A stretch of DNA of 64,000 bases from CAIYUC01 sp963682005 (GCA_963682005.1 OY820914.1:3844001-3908000), one strand, 5' to 3'; shown: positions 40,796 to 49,977, counted from the first letter of the stretch. A program made the numbers and translations. The notes: a model not told the origin generated them from the letters alone.

Positions 40796-40822
40796 GTTAC
40801 ATTTGTAATTACAATTGTAAAC
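40796..40822. promoter_or_regulatory. Operator-like palindrome 2
   Basis: Matches palindrome 1 at 25 of 27 positions (GTTACATTTGTAATTACA then ATTGTAAAC), 139 bp further on. Also embeds TACATTTG. It lies 168 bp before the XRE regulator promoter. Confidence 0.7.
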
Positions 40823-40960
40823 CATCTGATAAATCTTCAGTAATGACTATTTAAACTATTTTTAATCAATAATATAATCAATTTAATGGAACCATAGCTT
40901 CATGTAAATGAAAATTTCGTCCGCTTATTCGTAAATTCGACTTACCGGAGGAAAATAAGT

Positions 40961-40971
40961 TAACTTTGTAA
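40961..40971 (+). promoter_or_regulatory. -7 promoter element of the XRE gene with operator half-site
   Basis: TAACTTTG (40961-40968) matches TAnnTTTG; together with flanking bases (AAAATAAGTTAACTTTGTAA) it resembles the left half of palindrome 1 (AAAATAAGTTACATTTGTAA), suggesting autoregulation. Confidence 0.6.
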
Positions 40972-40989
40972 CAAGTAAAAGTGATAATA

Positions 40990-41382
40990 ATGATTGAACG
41001 GATAATGGCGATTATATCATGGCTGAAATTATCACCATCACAATTTGCCGATGAAATAGGAATCCAGCGGTCGGGAATGTCTCACCTGGTTTCGGGGCGT
41101 AATAATCCCAGTCTTGAATTTATACAGAAAACGATTTCAAGATTTCCGGAGATTAATCCGGAATGGTTGTTAACGGGAAGCGGGTCAATGACAAAGCAGG
41201 CTAATGCAGAACCTCCACTGGTGACGAATAATGAGTTACCTTTTGAAGTATTAACCGGAACGGAACTACCCGATACCAGTAAAATTAAACGAAAAAAAAG
41301 CCCGGATCCGGAAGGACGACAGGTGGAAAGGATTGTTTACTTCTACAGGGATAAGACTTTCAGGGAATATATGCCTGAATAA
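40990..41382 (+). CDS. XRE-family helix-turn-helix regulator
   Basis: 130 residues. N-terminal XRE HTH (about 1-60): MIERIMAIISWLKLSPSQFA, then IQRSGMSHLVSGRNNPSLEF and FPEINPEWLLTG, a form frequent in Bacteroidota. The C-terminal half is charged and probably a short oligomerisation or disordered tail. GTG 40981 and ATG 41005 are alternative starts. Two near-identical palindromes and a half-site over the promoter upstream suggest it controls its own expression. No prophage or toxin gene is next to it. Confidence 0.85.
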   Translation: MIERIMAIISWLKLSPSQFADEIGIQRSGMSHLVSGRNNPSLEFIQKTISRFPEINPEWLLTGSGSMTKQANAEPPLVTNNELPFEVLTGTELPDTSKIKRKKSPDPEGRQVERIVYFYRDKTFREYMPE

Positions 41383-41386
41383 CAGA

Positions 41387-41806
41387 TTAATACTGGTCGA
41401 TCTTCGCAAAAAAGAAGCTTCCTTCAATCTCAGCATTTTCATCGCTGTCTGAACCATGGACTGCGTTTTCCGTCAGGTTCTTGCCATAAAGATTCCGGAT
41501 AGTGCCGGGAGCGGCTTTTGCCGGATCTGTAGCACCAATGAATTTCCGAAAGTCCTCAACTGCATTTTCCTTTTCCAGGATCGCAGCAACGATCGTTCCA
41601 GAAGACATATATTCAACGAGTGAATCATAGAAGGGCTTTCCTGCATGCACAGCATAGAAAGCACCGGCCTGACCCGGCGTGAGTCTTAAGTATTTCATTG
41701 CGACGAGTTTAAACCCCCCGTCTTCGAATTGTTTCAGAATGGGGCCGATGAAGCCCATTGCAACTGCGGTTGGCTTAATCATCGTTAAAGTACGTTTCCC
41801 TGCCAT
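41387..41806 (-). CDS. ndk: Nucleoside-diphosphate kinase
   Basis: 139 residues. It transfers the gamma-phosphate from ATP to NDPs through a phosphohistidine. N-terminal TLTMIKPTAVAMGFIGPI, active-site His117 in ENAVHGSDSDENA, and the family's SGTIVAAILEKENAVEDFR. ATG 41806 is chosen; the upstream TTG lies in the promoter. A TAAATTTG element is at 41819-41826. It converges with the XRE gene (4-bp gap). Confidence 0.98.
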   Translation of the reverse strand: MAGKRTLTMIKPTAVAMGFIGPILKQFEDGGFKLVAMKYLRLTPGQAGAFYAVHAGKPFYDSLVEYMSSGTIVAAILEKENAVEDFRKFIGATDPAKAAPGTIRNLYGKNLTENAVHGSDSDENAEIEGSFFFAKIDQY

Positions 41807-41818
41807 AATTTTTTTTTG

Positions 41819-41826
41819 CAAATTTA
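41819..41826 (-). promoter_or_regulatory. -7 promoter element (TAAATTTG) for ndk
   Basis: TAnnTTTG match on the minus strand, 12 bp upstream of the ndk ATG. Confidence 0.55.
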
Positions 41827-42050
41827 AGGATTTCGGTTAATTTTTCAATTGAACTTATCGTTACCGGGCTGAACATCGATACGTGAAGCTAAATGATTGT
41901 TGCTGGGTTTTTAACCGTTGGATATATTTCCGCAGTTAAATGTTACTACTATTCGGTTGTATCCATTATCGGTCATTCCTCATTGAAAACGGCATCCATC
42001 AACATCTTATGTATTTCACTGTTAAATTAAAACAGAATGATATTAAATCT

Positions 42051-42058
42051 TAATTTTG
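42051..42058 (+). promoter_or_regulatory. -7 promoter element (TAATTTTG) for the DHH gene
   Basis: TAnnTTTG match 25 bp upstream of the TTG start at 42084. Confidence 0.5.
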
Positions 42059-42083
42059 CTTCACACAACTAAACTACTTCTGC

Positions 42084-43106
42084 TTGAAAAGAAATGATCA
42101 TCATCTAATTGAAGATGAATTAAAAATTCCCAGGAAGGTTGTTATCACTTCGCATACCAATCCTGACGGCGATGCTATTGGTTCTTGTCTTGCTTTATAC
42201 GGCTATCTGAAAAAGAAAGGGCATGATGTATATGCGATGATACCCGATCCGGATCCAACTTTTCTTCATTGGATGCCGTTTCATGATTCATTGAATATAT
42301 TCACAAAAGATCCGGATGAATGCAAAAACATCATCAATGAAGCAGAATTGATATTTTCAGTAGATTATAACTCTTTTAGCCGGTTTGAGAAAGCATCCCA
42401 TTTTCTTGAACAGGCGAAAGGGAAGAAGATCCTCATCGATCATCACACAGATCCTGATACCGTTTTTGAATTGATGATATCCGTAACTGATGTCTCCTCA
42501 ACTGCAGAACTTATTTACGATTTTATTGTTGATTGCGGCGATACCAACCTGATCGACAAAGATATTTCAGCTTGCATCTATTCAGGCATCATTACCGACA
42601 CGGGCTCTTTCAGCTATTCATGCAACTATGACAAAACCTACCTTATCGCCGCACACCTGATCACCATTGGAATTGACGGAGAGCATATCCACAGGTTGAT
42701 TTATGATACATATTCGGAAGACAGACTCAGGCTGCTCGGGCATGCACTAAGCCAAAAACTTGTTGTCCTTCCCGAGTATCATACAGCCTACATTTCTCTA
42801 TCCGGGGAGGATCTCAAGCGGTTCAATCACCAGGTTGGGGATACAGAAGGCATTGTAAATTTTGCACTTTCGATCAAAGATATTAATTTGGCCGCTCTTT
42901 TCATGGAAAGAGAGGACGTCGTAAAAATATCTTTCCGTTCTAAGGGAAATTTCTCCGTCAATGAATTATCCCGGCAGCATTTCCAGGGTGGAGGGCACTG
43001 CAACGCAGCAGGTGCATACAGCTATATATCGCTGGATGAAACAATTGAAAAATTCAGGGCGTTGCTTCCTATGTACAGAGATAATTTAATCCATGTTTAT
43101 GATTGA
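42084..43106 (+). CDS. DHH/DHHA1 phosphoesterase (NrnA-like oligoribonuclease/pAp phosphatase)
   Basis: 340 residues. Motifs of the DHH superfamily in order: SHTNPDGDAIGSCLAL (motif I), VDYNSFSRF, IDHHTDPD (DHH motif), GIITDTGSFSYS (motif IV) and the DHHA1 GGGHCNAAGAYS near the C-terminus. NrnA-like enzymes degrade nanoRNA and dephosphorylate pAp; related members hydrolyse cyclic dinucleotide products, so the substrate is not certain. There is no ATG ahead of motif I; TTG 42084 behind a TAATTTTG promoter is the best start. The 3' end overlaps the next gene, indicating translational coupling. Confidence 0.9.
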   Translation: MKRNDHHLIEDELKIPRKVVITSHTNPDGDAIGSCLALYGYLKKKGHDVYAMIPDPDPTFLHWMPFHDSLNIFTKDPDECKNIINEAELIFSVDYNSFSRFEKASHFLEQAKGKKILIDHHTDPDTVFELMISVTDVSSTAELIYDFIVDCGDTNLIDKDISACIYSGIITDTGSFSYSCNYDKTYLIAAHLITIGIDGEHIHRLIYDTYSEDRLRLLGHALSQKLVVLPEYHTAYISLSGEDLKRFNHQVGDTEGIVNFALSIKDINLAALFMEREDVVKISFRSKGNFSVNELSRQHFQGGGHCNAAGAYSYISLDETIEKFRALLPMYRDNLIHVYD

Positions 43107-43656
43107 GAAACGATCAGGAGGATTTCAATCAATCTTACTTTTTTTCATACTTCTGTTCCCCGTATCCTGTATGATCAGCACCTGTGCGAGTGATCCAGGA
43201 ACAGCTCAGTTAACAGGCCATAAGGATATTTCGCAGGATTCTGTCATCCGTTATAACCAGGAGGTCGTTAAATCGGAAGATCAGGAAATAGAAGATTATA
43301 TGGCGAGGCATAAGTTGAGAATGGAAAAAACACTCACAGGGTTGAGGTATATGATCCTGAAACATGGAAATGGAGACAAAGCGAAAAAAGGAAAGGTAGC
43401 AACCTTCAGTTATACGGTCAGACTTCTCAATGGAGATAAAATCTATTCATCAGATGAAGAAGGCCTGAAAGAATTTGAGATCGGGCACGGCGGGGTTGAG
43501 AGTGGACTGGAAGAGGGAATTTTGTTATTAAGGGTTGGAGACAAAGCGAAAATTATTGTACCTTCGCACCTTGCTTTTGGATTGCTGGGAGACCAGAAAA
43601 AAATTCCTCAACGCGCCACCCTTGTTTATGATATCGAGTTATTACGGCTTAAATAA
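43093..43656 (+). CDS. GldI-like lipoprotein FKBP-type peptidyl-prolyl isomerase
   Basis: 187 residues. Lipoprotein signal with lipobox FPVSC (Cys26), a charged linker, and a C-terminal FKBP domain (about 95-187) with KVATFSYTVRLLNGD, FEIGHGGVESGLEEGI, GDKAKIIVPSHLAFG and ATLVYDIELL. It resembles GldI, a membrane PPIase lipoprotein linked to gliding/T9SS in Flavobacteriia. The ATG at 43093 overlaps the DHH gene by 14 bp (an ATG at 43099 is an alternative). A triple-FKBP lipoprotein follows 30 bp downstream, so both probably help fold exported cargo. Confidence 0.85.
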   Translation: MFMIEKRSGGFQSILLFFILLFPVSCMISTCASDPGTAQLTGHKDISQDSVIRYNQEVVKSEDQEIEDYMARHKLRMEKTLTGLRYMILKHGNGDKAKKGKVATFSYTVRLLNGDKIYSSDEEGLKEFEIGHGGVESGLEEGILLLRVGDKAKIIVPSHLAFGLLGDQKKIPQRATLVYDIELLRLK

Positions 43657-43686
43657 TCAACCAAGTTATCCATTAAAAATCAACCT

Positions 43687-45015
43687 ATGAAAAAATTAAT
43701 TTTCAATCCTTTTGCAATCTTTTTTCTGGTTGCAATGACTTCTCTTGCATGTACATCCAAGTTTTCAGGATATGATAAAACTGATTCAGGATTGTATTAT
43801 AAGATTTATAAGATCAGCAAAGACACAGTGAAGCCAAGAACAGGCGACTGGGTGTCCATGAATATGCGCTATACTTATAAAATGAAAGGGAAAGATACAA
43901 CTTTGTTTGACAGCAAAAAGCAAATGAACGGCAGTGAGGTAAAGTTCCCGTTACCACCATCAGATTTCAAGGGTGACATCTATGAAGGGATCCGTATGAT
44001 GTCAGCTGGTGACAGCGCATCCTTCATTATCAGTGCTGATTCACTATTCCTTAAGACTTTCAAGATGGCTAAAAGGCCGCAGATGATAGACAGCAGCAGT
44101 TATATAACATTTTTCGTACACCTTGTTTCTGTTGATTCACCCGAATCACTGATGAAAAAGGAGGCTGAAGCACTGCAGGGTTATCTGAAAGCTAATAATA
44201 TTACAACTGCACCCACTGCTTCAGGAATTTATTTTATTGAGACCGTTGCAGGTAAAGGGATGAAAATTGATTCAGGTTGTCAGGTCAAGCTTCAGTTCAA
44301 AGTTTCCACCATTGATGGAAAACAGATATTCTCAACTTATGAGCGTCCTGAACCAGTTAGTTTTTCATTCGGCAAACGATTTGATACACCTGGTTTTGAA
44401 GAGGCCATTGCCATGATGAAAAAAGACGGAAAAGCAAAGGTTGTTGTTCCATCGAAACTTGCATTCGGAGATCAGGGCAGAGGAAGTCTTGTTCCCCCGT
44501 TTGCAACGCTTGTTTATGAAGTAGAGATCCTTGATGTACAATCCAAGGCTGATTATGAAAAGGAACAGGCAAAGCAGAAGAAAGACGAAGAACAAAAACT
44601 TGAAGGAGCCAAGAAGACAGAAGCAGCTGGACTTCAGAAGTATTTAAAGGATAATAAGATCACGGCAAAACCTACAAGCACGGGCTTATACTACATTGAA
44701 AAGGTAAAAGGAACAGGTCCCAGGGCCATGGTTGGAAAGAAAGTTAAAGTGAATTATTCCGGAAAACTGCTAAACGGGAAAGTCTTTGACGCATCAAAGG
44801 ATAAACCATTTGAATTTACATTGGGACAGGGCCAGGTCATAAAGGGCTGGGACGAAGGGATTGCAATGATGAATAAAGGAGGAAAAGCCATGCTGATCAT
44901 ACCTTCAAGCATTGCATACGGAGATCGTAATATGGGTGATATAACACCTTATTCGACCCTGGTATTTGATGTAGAGCTTGTTGATGTAACAGACGCAGCA
45001 AAGCCAACAAAATAG
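43687..45015 (+). CDS. Lipoprotein with three FKBP-type PPIase domains
   Basis: 442 residues. Lipobox TSLAC (Cys22), then three FKBP-like domains at about 40-155, 165-290 and 315-435. The third is the most canonical (KVKVNYSGKLLNGKVFDAS, then FTLGQGQVIKGWDEGIAMM and LIIPSSIAYGDR); the first two have diverged active-site residues and may serve as chaperone modules. A short Lys/Glu-rich helix links domains 2 and 3. Predicted to be anchored in the envelope and to assist folding of exported proteins together with the upstream GldI-like PPIase. It converges with uvrB with a 3-bp gap. Confidence 0.9.
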   Translation: MKKLIFNPFAIFFLVAMTSLACTSKFSGYDKTDSGLYYKIYKISKDTVKPRTGDWVSMNMRYTYKMKGKDTTLFDSKKQMNGSEVKFPLPPSDFKGDIYEGIRMMSAGDSASFIISADSLFLKTFKMAKRPQMIDSSSYITFFVHLVSVDSPESLMKKEAEALQGYLKANNITTAPTASGIYFIETVAGKGMKIDSGCQVKLQFKVSTIDGKQIFSTYERPEPVSFSFGKRFDTPGFEEAIAMMKKDGKAKVVVPSKLAFGDQGRGSLVPPFATLVYEVEILDVQSKADYEKEQAKQKKDEEQKLEGAKKTEAAGLQKYLKDNKITAKPTSTGLYYIEKVKGTGPRAMVGKKVKVNYSGKLLNGKVFDASKDKPFEFTLGQGQVIKGWDEGIAMMNKGGKAMLIIPSSIAYGDRNMGDITPYSTLVFDVELVDVTDAAKPTK

Positions 45016-45018
45016 TAA

Positions 45019-47049
45019 TCAGGAAGATTTTTCTGACTCCAGAAGCTTTTGCAGACCCAGTAGTTCATCTCTGAGTCTTGCAGCCTCCAGGAAATCCAGG
45101 TCTTTAACGGCGACCTCCATTGATTTCCGGGTTTTGGCGATAAGCTTCTGGAGTTTTTCTTTTGGCATATAGCGGATGAGCGGATCAGCAGCCATATCAA
45201 CATTTTCCCGCTCAACATACGCCCTGGGAGACTGCCCCTTCACGTCCATTATCGCAGTCTGACCCAGGATATCCGTCATGCTTTTGCTGATCTGTGTCGG
45301 GATGATATTATTCGCTTCATTATAAGCCATCTGCTTTTCTCTCCGACGGTTGGTCTCATTGATCATTTTAGCCATTGAATCCGTCATTTTATCAGCATAC
45401 ATGATGACTTTACTGTTAATGTTCCGGGCAGCCCTGCCGGCCGTTTGAGTCAGTGAACGTTCAGACCTCAGAAATCCTTCTTTATCGGCATCAAGAATAG
45501 CCACAAGCGATACTTCCGGAAGGTCGAGGCCCTCCCTGAGCAGGTTTACACCAACCAGGACATCGAAAACACCTAACCGCAGGTCACGCATGATTTCCAC
45601 ACGTTCCAGGGTATCCACTTCGGAATGGATATAACGGCATTTCACATCAAGACGGTTAAAGTACTTTGAAAGCTCCTCGGCCATCCGTTTTGTAAGGGTT
45701 GTAACCAGGACCCGCTCATTCTTGCCGATCCGTTGGTGTATCTCATCCAGAAGGTCATCGATCTGGTTCAGGCTTGGTTTTACTTCAATTACAGGATCCA
45801 GTAATCCGGTCGGCCTGATCACCTGCTCCACAACGATCCCTTCACTTTTCTGAAGTTCATAATCTGCAGGAGTAGCACTAACAAAGATGACCTCGTTCAG
45901 CATAACCTCAAACTCATCGAATTTCAATGGGCGGTTATCCATAGCCGAAGGGAGCCTGAAGCCGAATTCCACAAGTGTTTGCTTGCGTGATCTGTCACCA
46001 CCGTACATGGCACGTACCTGGGGGATCGTTACATGGCTTTCATCAATAACACACAGGTAATCATCCGGAAAATAATCGAGGAGACAAAAAGGGCGGGAAC
46101 CCTGTGACCTCCCGTCAAAATACCTGGAATAGTTTTCAATGCCTGAACAATATCCAAGCTCACGCATCATTTCAATGTCATAGCTAACCCTTTCTTCTAG
46201 CCTCTTTGCCTCGAATGTTTTTCCGATCTCATTGAAGAATGCAACCTGTTTCATCATGTCATCCTGGATCTCAAAAATCGCTTCCTTCATTTTTTCCTGT
46301 GAGGTGACAAAAATGTTGGCAGGGAACAACGTGAGCTGGTCCATACGTTCTATTTTATAACCTGACCTCGGATCGAACGATTCGATCTGTTCGATCTCAT
46401 CCCCGAAAAATATAACCCTGACAGCGAAATCCAGGTAGGCTGGAAAAATATCGACTGTATCACCACGAACCCTGAACCGTCCTCGTGTAAATTCGGCTTC
46501 AGTGCGTGAGTAGAGGCTGTTAACAAGGGAATACAAAAATTTTTTCCGGCTTATCAGCTCACCCTGCTTCACCCTGATAATGTTCTCATTGAAATCTTCA
46601 GGATTTCCTATCCCATAGATGCAGGAAACTGAAGAAACAACAATGATATCACGCCTTCCCGATAGCAGGGAGGAGGAGGTGCTTAACCGGAGTTTATCGA
46701 GTTCTTCATTAATGGAGAGATCCTTTTCGATGTATGTATTGGTAACCGGAAGGTAGGCTTCCGGCTGATAATAATCGTAATAGGAAACGAAGAATTCAAC
46801 TGCATTTTCAGGGAAGAACTGTTTGAACTCCCCGTAAAGCTGTGCCGCCAGCGTCTTATTATGACTCAGGACAAGTGTAGGCCGGTCAATCTTTTGAATG
46901 ACATTGGCAATGGTAAACGTTTTGCCAGAGCCTGTAACTCCAAGCAGAACCTGGGCAGGATCTCCTCTTTCGAGTCCTTCGGTGAGCTGGCGGATTGCTT
47001 CAGGCTGATCCCCGGTCGGGGTAAAATCCGATGTTAACTTAAAGTTCAT
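45019..47049 (-). CDS. uvrB: Excinuclease ABC subunit B
   Basis: 676 residues, full length. Damage-verifying helicase-like subunit of nucleotide excision repair. Walker A GVTGSGKT at 37-44, the beta-hairpin region SYYDYYQPEAYLP, DESHVTIPQ (Walker B region), SATPADYE, helicase motifs LREGLDLPEVSLVAILD and QTAGRAARN, and the C-terminal UVR motif (DFLEAARLRDELLGLQ) for UvrC contact. It lies 17 bp downstream of the EEP gene and could be part of the rhomboid-EEP-uvrB transcript. Confidence 0.98.
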   Translation of the reverse strand: MNFKLTSDFTPTGDQPEAIRQLTEGLERGDPAQVLLGVTGSGKTFTIANVIQKIDRPTLVLSHNKTLAAQLYGEFKQFFPENAVEFFVSYYDYYQPEAYLPVTNTYIEKDLSINEELDKLRLSTSSSLLSGRRDIIVVSSVSCIYGIGNPEDFNENIIRVKQGELISRKKFLYSLVNSLYSRTEAEFTRGRFRVRGDTVDIFPAYLDFAVRVIFFGDEIEQIESFDPRSGYKIERMDQLTLFPANIFVTSQEKMKEAIFEIQDDMMKQVAFFNEIGKTFEAKRLEERVSYDIEMMRELGYCSGIENYSRYFDGRSQGSRPFCLLDYFPDDYLCVIDESHVTIPQVRAMYGGDRSRKQTLVEFGFRLPSAMDNRPLKFDEFEVMLNEVIFVSATPADYELQKSEGIVVEQVIRPTGLLDPVIEVKPSLNQIDDLLDEIHQRIGKNERVLVTTLTKRMAEELSKYFNRLDVKCRYIHSEVDTLERVEIMRDLRLGVFDVLVGVNLLREGLDLPEVSLVAILDADKEGFLRSERSLTQTAGRAARNINSKVIMYADKMTDSMAKMINETNRRREKQMAYNEANNIIPTQISKSMTDILGQTAIMDVKGQSPRAYVERENVDMAADPLIRYMPKEKLQKLIAKTRKSMEVAVKDLDFLEAARLRDELLGLQKLLESEKSS

Positions 47050-47066
47050 AAAGAAGTTTAACTGTT

Positions 47067-48203
47067 TTACCTGGAATATCGCAGATACACGGAAATAGGA
47101 TTATGATCAGACAGGTCTGTGTTTATTTTCCTGTAATTGAAGGCTTCAAAATTCTCATCAAAAAGGATATAATCGATCCTGAAAGAAGGAAAACTCCCGG
47201 CATAGGTATTTCCGAAAATTCCTTTTCCAGCCTTGATGTACGAGTCATTCATTCCTTTGGAAAGCGTATTATATGTATAGGAGAATGGTGTGTCGTTAAA
47301 ATCGCCACAGATCATCAAAGGGTACGGACATTTTTTAATTTCCAACTGAAGTATGCCTACCTGTTCTGCGCGCTGTATAAAGGCTTTCTTCAGTTTTCCG
47401 AAGATCTTCGAGGATCCTTCCGTTAACCTCACTTTTTCGTTGGATGGTTCCGTAAGATGTGAATAGAATGAATAATCTTCATTTCCGAAACGAAAGGATT
47501 CCAGGTGCAGGTTATAGATCCTGACCGTATCTGAATTGATCAGCTGGTCCGTATAAACAGCCATCAATGATTTATCCCTGAACCTTATTGTACCGGTCCG
47601 GACGATCGGAAATTTCGAAAAGATCGCCATTGCGTTGATCCTTTTCTTTTCAGTGTATGAGAGGTAATTGCCGAGAAAATACTGATCCAGGCCTATCCTG
47701 TTGCTGAAGGATTCAATGACCTTACTATAATCCTGCCCGACCACATAAAACTCCTGGATACAAAGGATGTCCGGCTTTTCACCTGCAATCAGTTCCATTA
47801 CTTTTGAAGGCGTTTTTGGATTATAATTCCGGTTTGTTTTTCCGTATAAACTGTGAACATTGAAAGATAGGATTTTAATAGTATTTGCAGGTGTTTCCGT
47901 TTTCTTTGAGAAATTCAGAGGTAAAGCAGCCCTGATATACTGATAGCCGAGAAGGATTGCAAAAAGAGAGAAAAATATGTATTTTTTCCAGAGCAAAAGC
48001 CAGAAAACAAGAAAGAAAATATTTGCCAGCAGGAAGAAAGGATAGGTGATTCCAAAAAAGGCGAAGAGCCAGTACTTTGCAGGGGAGATCCAGGCTGCGA
48101 GGTAGGACATGACCAGACAGGCAACAAAGATCAGGTTTATGCCAAGCATAAGGAATTTGAAGAAAGATCTTTTTTTTGAATGTCCCCGGGCCATAGGTTT
48201 CAT
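47067..48203 (-). CDS. Membrane-anchored endonuclease/exonuclease/phosphatase (EEP) family protein
   Basis: 378 residues. Three hydrophobic segments in the first about 100 residues precede an EEP (DNase I-like) domain: ILSFNVHSLYG, CIQEFY (metal Glu), ICGDFNDTPFSY and the terminal LSDHNPISVYL. All core catalytic motifs are present. The family contains nucleases, phosphodiesterases and sphingomyelinase-like enzymes; membrane-tethered forms of this type are common in Bacteroidota with unknown substrate. The start codon overlaps the rhomboid stop as ATGA, supporting ATG 48203. Confidence 0.85.
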   Translation of the reverse strand: MKPMARGHSKKRSFFKFLMLGINLIFVACLVMSYLAAWISPAKYWLFAFFGITYPFFLLANIFFLVFWLLLWKKYIFFSLFAILLGYQYIRAALPLNFSKKTETPANTIKILSFNVHSLYGKTNRNYNPKTPSKVMELIAGEKPDILCIQEFYVVGQDYSKVIESFSNRIGLDQYFLGNYLSYTEKKRINAMAIFSKFPIVRTGTIRFRDKSLMAVYTDQLINSDTVRIYNLHLESFRFGNEDYSFYSHLTEPSNEKVRLTEGSSKIFGKLKKAFIQRAEQVGILQLEIKKCPYPLMICGDFNDTPFSYTYNTLSKGMNDSYIKAGKGIFGNTYAGSFPSFRIDYILFDENFEAFNYRKINTDLSDHNPISVYLRYSR

Positions 48204-49129
48204 TGATTTTTTCCGGATGATTTGAACAGGAATTCCTTTTCCTCTTTTGTCAGACTGTCATAGCCACCCTTTGAGATTTTCTCCAGTATCGTATCGATCC
48301 TTTTCTGGTTCAGTTTCTTTTCGATATTGTATTCTTCATCCGTTTTGGGGCGATTGCTGTAAGAAGTGTTGTGGGATACATGCATTCTTCTTCCATTAAA
48401 AAATTTCTTTAACTTGCTGATAAAATCCCCGGAATAATCAGAAAACGGATTTGGAACAGACCGCTTAAGCATGAGAACAAACAAAACCCCCCAGATCGCG
48501 CCGCCGATATGAGCAAGGTGTCCACCGGCATTTCCAGTCGGGATTGCAAAAAAATCAATTATGAAAAGGACAATCGCCATATACAGGATCTTCACACGTC
48601 CCAGGAAGATCAGTTGTATGGTATAATTCGGTACGTAAAATGCTGTTGCCGTAACGATAGACATGACCGAGGCAGAAGCTCCCAACGCAACACTCAACGG
48701 CAAAACACTCCTGAATACCGGGAAAATATTGAAAGCAATAATATAGAGGATTCCTCCTGCAATACCTCCGGTGAGGTATGCAACCAGGAGTTGCCGCGGT
48801 TTCATGAATTCCAGGAAGATCTTACCGAACCAGAACAGCCATAGCATGTTGAACAGGATATGCCAGAAGTCTACATGAAAGAACATGTATGTGATGATGG
48901 TCCATGGCACGGAGAGTAAGGTCTCAGGATTAGCAGGCAGTCCGAAGAAATGAATAATGATCGATTCGGCAGCAGCTGTATCTGCCTGGTTGAACAGGTA
49001 AAAAAAGACGACTGCTATTTTGACAAAGATCCAAACGCCTCCATTGATCAGGATCAGTGTCGTGAGCATGGACTGTTTTCTGAAGGTTCGCTTCAGATCT
49101 TCCAGTGGGTTTGAATATTGATAATTCAT
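48200..49129 (-). CDS. Rhomboid-family intramembrane serine protease (1)
   Basis: 309 residues, six or seven transmembrane segments. The catalytic Ser152 is in LGASAS (GxSx), the catalytic His207 in GGHLAHIGG, and the conserved FFHVDFWHILFNMLWLFWFG loop is present. The cytoplasmic C-terminus has a basic stretch and a TKEEKEFLFKSSGK-like tail typical of a Bacteroidota subgroup. It cleaves single-pass membrane proteins within the bilayer; substrates unknown. Second of two adjacent rhomboid genes (3-bp gap). Confidence 0.92.
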   Translation of the reverse strand: MNYQYSNPLEDLKRTFRKQSMLTTLILINGGVWIFVKIAVVFFYLFNQADTAAAESIIIHFFGLPANPETLLSVPWTIITYMFFHVDFWHILFNMLWLFWFGKIFLEFMKPRQLLVAYLTGGIAGGILYIIAFNIFPVFRSVLPLSVALGASASVMSIVTATAFYVPNYTIQLIFLGRVKILYMAIVLFIIDFFAIPTGNAGGHLAHIGGAIWGVLFVLMLKRSVPNPFSDYSGDFISKLKKFFNGRRMHVSHNTSYSNRPKTDEEYNIEKKLNQKRIDTILEKISKGGYDSLTKEEKEFLFKSSGKNQ

Positions 49130-49132
49130 GAT

Positions 49133-49957
49133 TTAAGAATAATTCGCTTTCTTTCTCCAGTATAAAATGAGGAAAAACCCAAACAGCATGCCACCAAGGT
49201 GTGCAAAATGGGCAACATTATCACTTGGATTATTTGAAATTCCTGAAAAAAGTTCAATCCCACCATAAAGCAATACAATCCATTTCGCCCTGACAGGAAA
49301 AAGGAAGTAGATAAAGACCAGCATATTCGGGAACATCATGCCAAATGCCAGCAGTATCCCATAGACGGCTCCCGATGCACCGATTGTCGGCACATCCATA
49401 CGCAAGCGGATCAACTGGTTCATGTAGTCCATGGATTGCTGGGCATATCCCGGGCTTTTCGGTGAAGCGGACCATGATGCAATAAAATTCTTTATCTGAT
49501 CATAGTATTGTGGAAAATGGTGATTGACAAATGAAACAAAATCATTGACATTCGGTGCCTGGTTGTAAGCAACAGCAGCAGCCTCAATCGATGCATAACT
49601 AAAGTAATTCACGATGGTCTGAATGATGGCGGCACCGATCCCTGTAACAACATAATAGGTCAGGAAGCGTTTTGATCCCCATACATTCTCAAGCAGGTAT
49701 CCAAACATCCATAATGCAAACATATTATAAAGTATATGTGAGAAACCGGCATGGATGAACATATAGGTCACATATTGGTATGGCCTGAACAACGGGGATC
49801 TGAAGTAATGCAGTCCAAGAAGGTTCGCAAGGTCGATGCCAAATGCACTTTGGAGTGAAAACGTTGCCAGAAAGAAGAGACCATTGATGATCAACAGGTT
49901 TTTCACGACTGGCGGTAAGAGCTGGAATCCTGCCGGACTGTATTGCTGGTTATTCAT
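49133..49957 (-). CDS. Rhomboid-family intramembrane serine protease (2)
   Basis: 274 residues with about six transmembrane segments. Catalytic Ser195 in TIGASGAVYG and His253 in VAHFAHLGG; loop MFIHAGFSHILYNMFALWMFG. It has an insertion of about 55 residues between membrane segments (129-185), lacking in rhomboid 1. It follows mutL on the same strand (20-bp gap) and precedes rhomboid 1, so mutL-rhomboid-rhomboid-EEP-uvrB may form one transcript. Confidence 0.92.
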   Translation of the reverse strand: MNNQQYSPAGFQLLPPVVKNLLIINGLFFLATFSLQSAFGIDLANLLGLHYFRSPLFRPYQYVTYMFIHAGFSHILYNMFALWMFGYLLENVWGSKRFLTYYVVTGIGAAIIQTIVNYFSYASIEAAAVAYNQAPNVNDFVSFVNHHFPQYYDQIKNFIASWSASPKSPGYAQQSMDYMNQLIRLRMDVPTIGASGAVYGILLAFGMMFPNMLVFIYFLFPVRAKWIVLLYGGIELFSGISNNPSDNVAHFAHLGGMLFGFFLILYWRKKANYS

Positions 49958-49977
49958 AGAGGCTGAAAATCAAGAGA

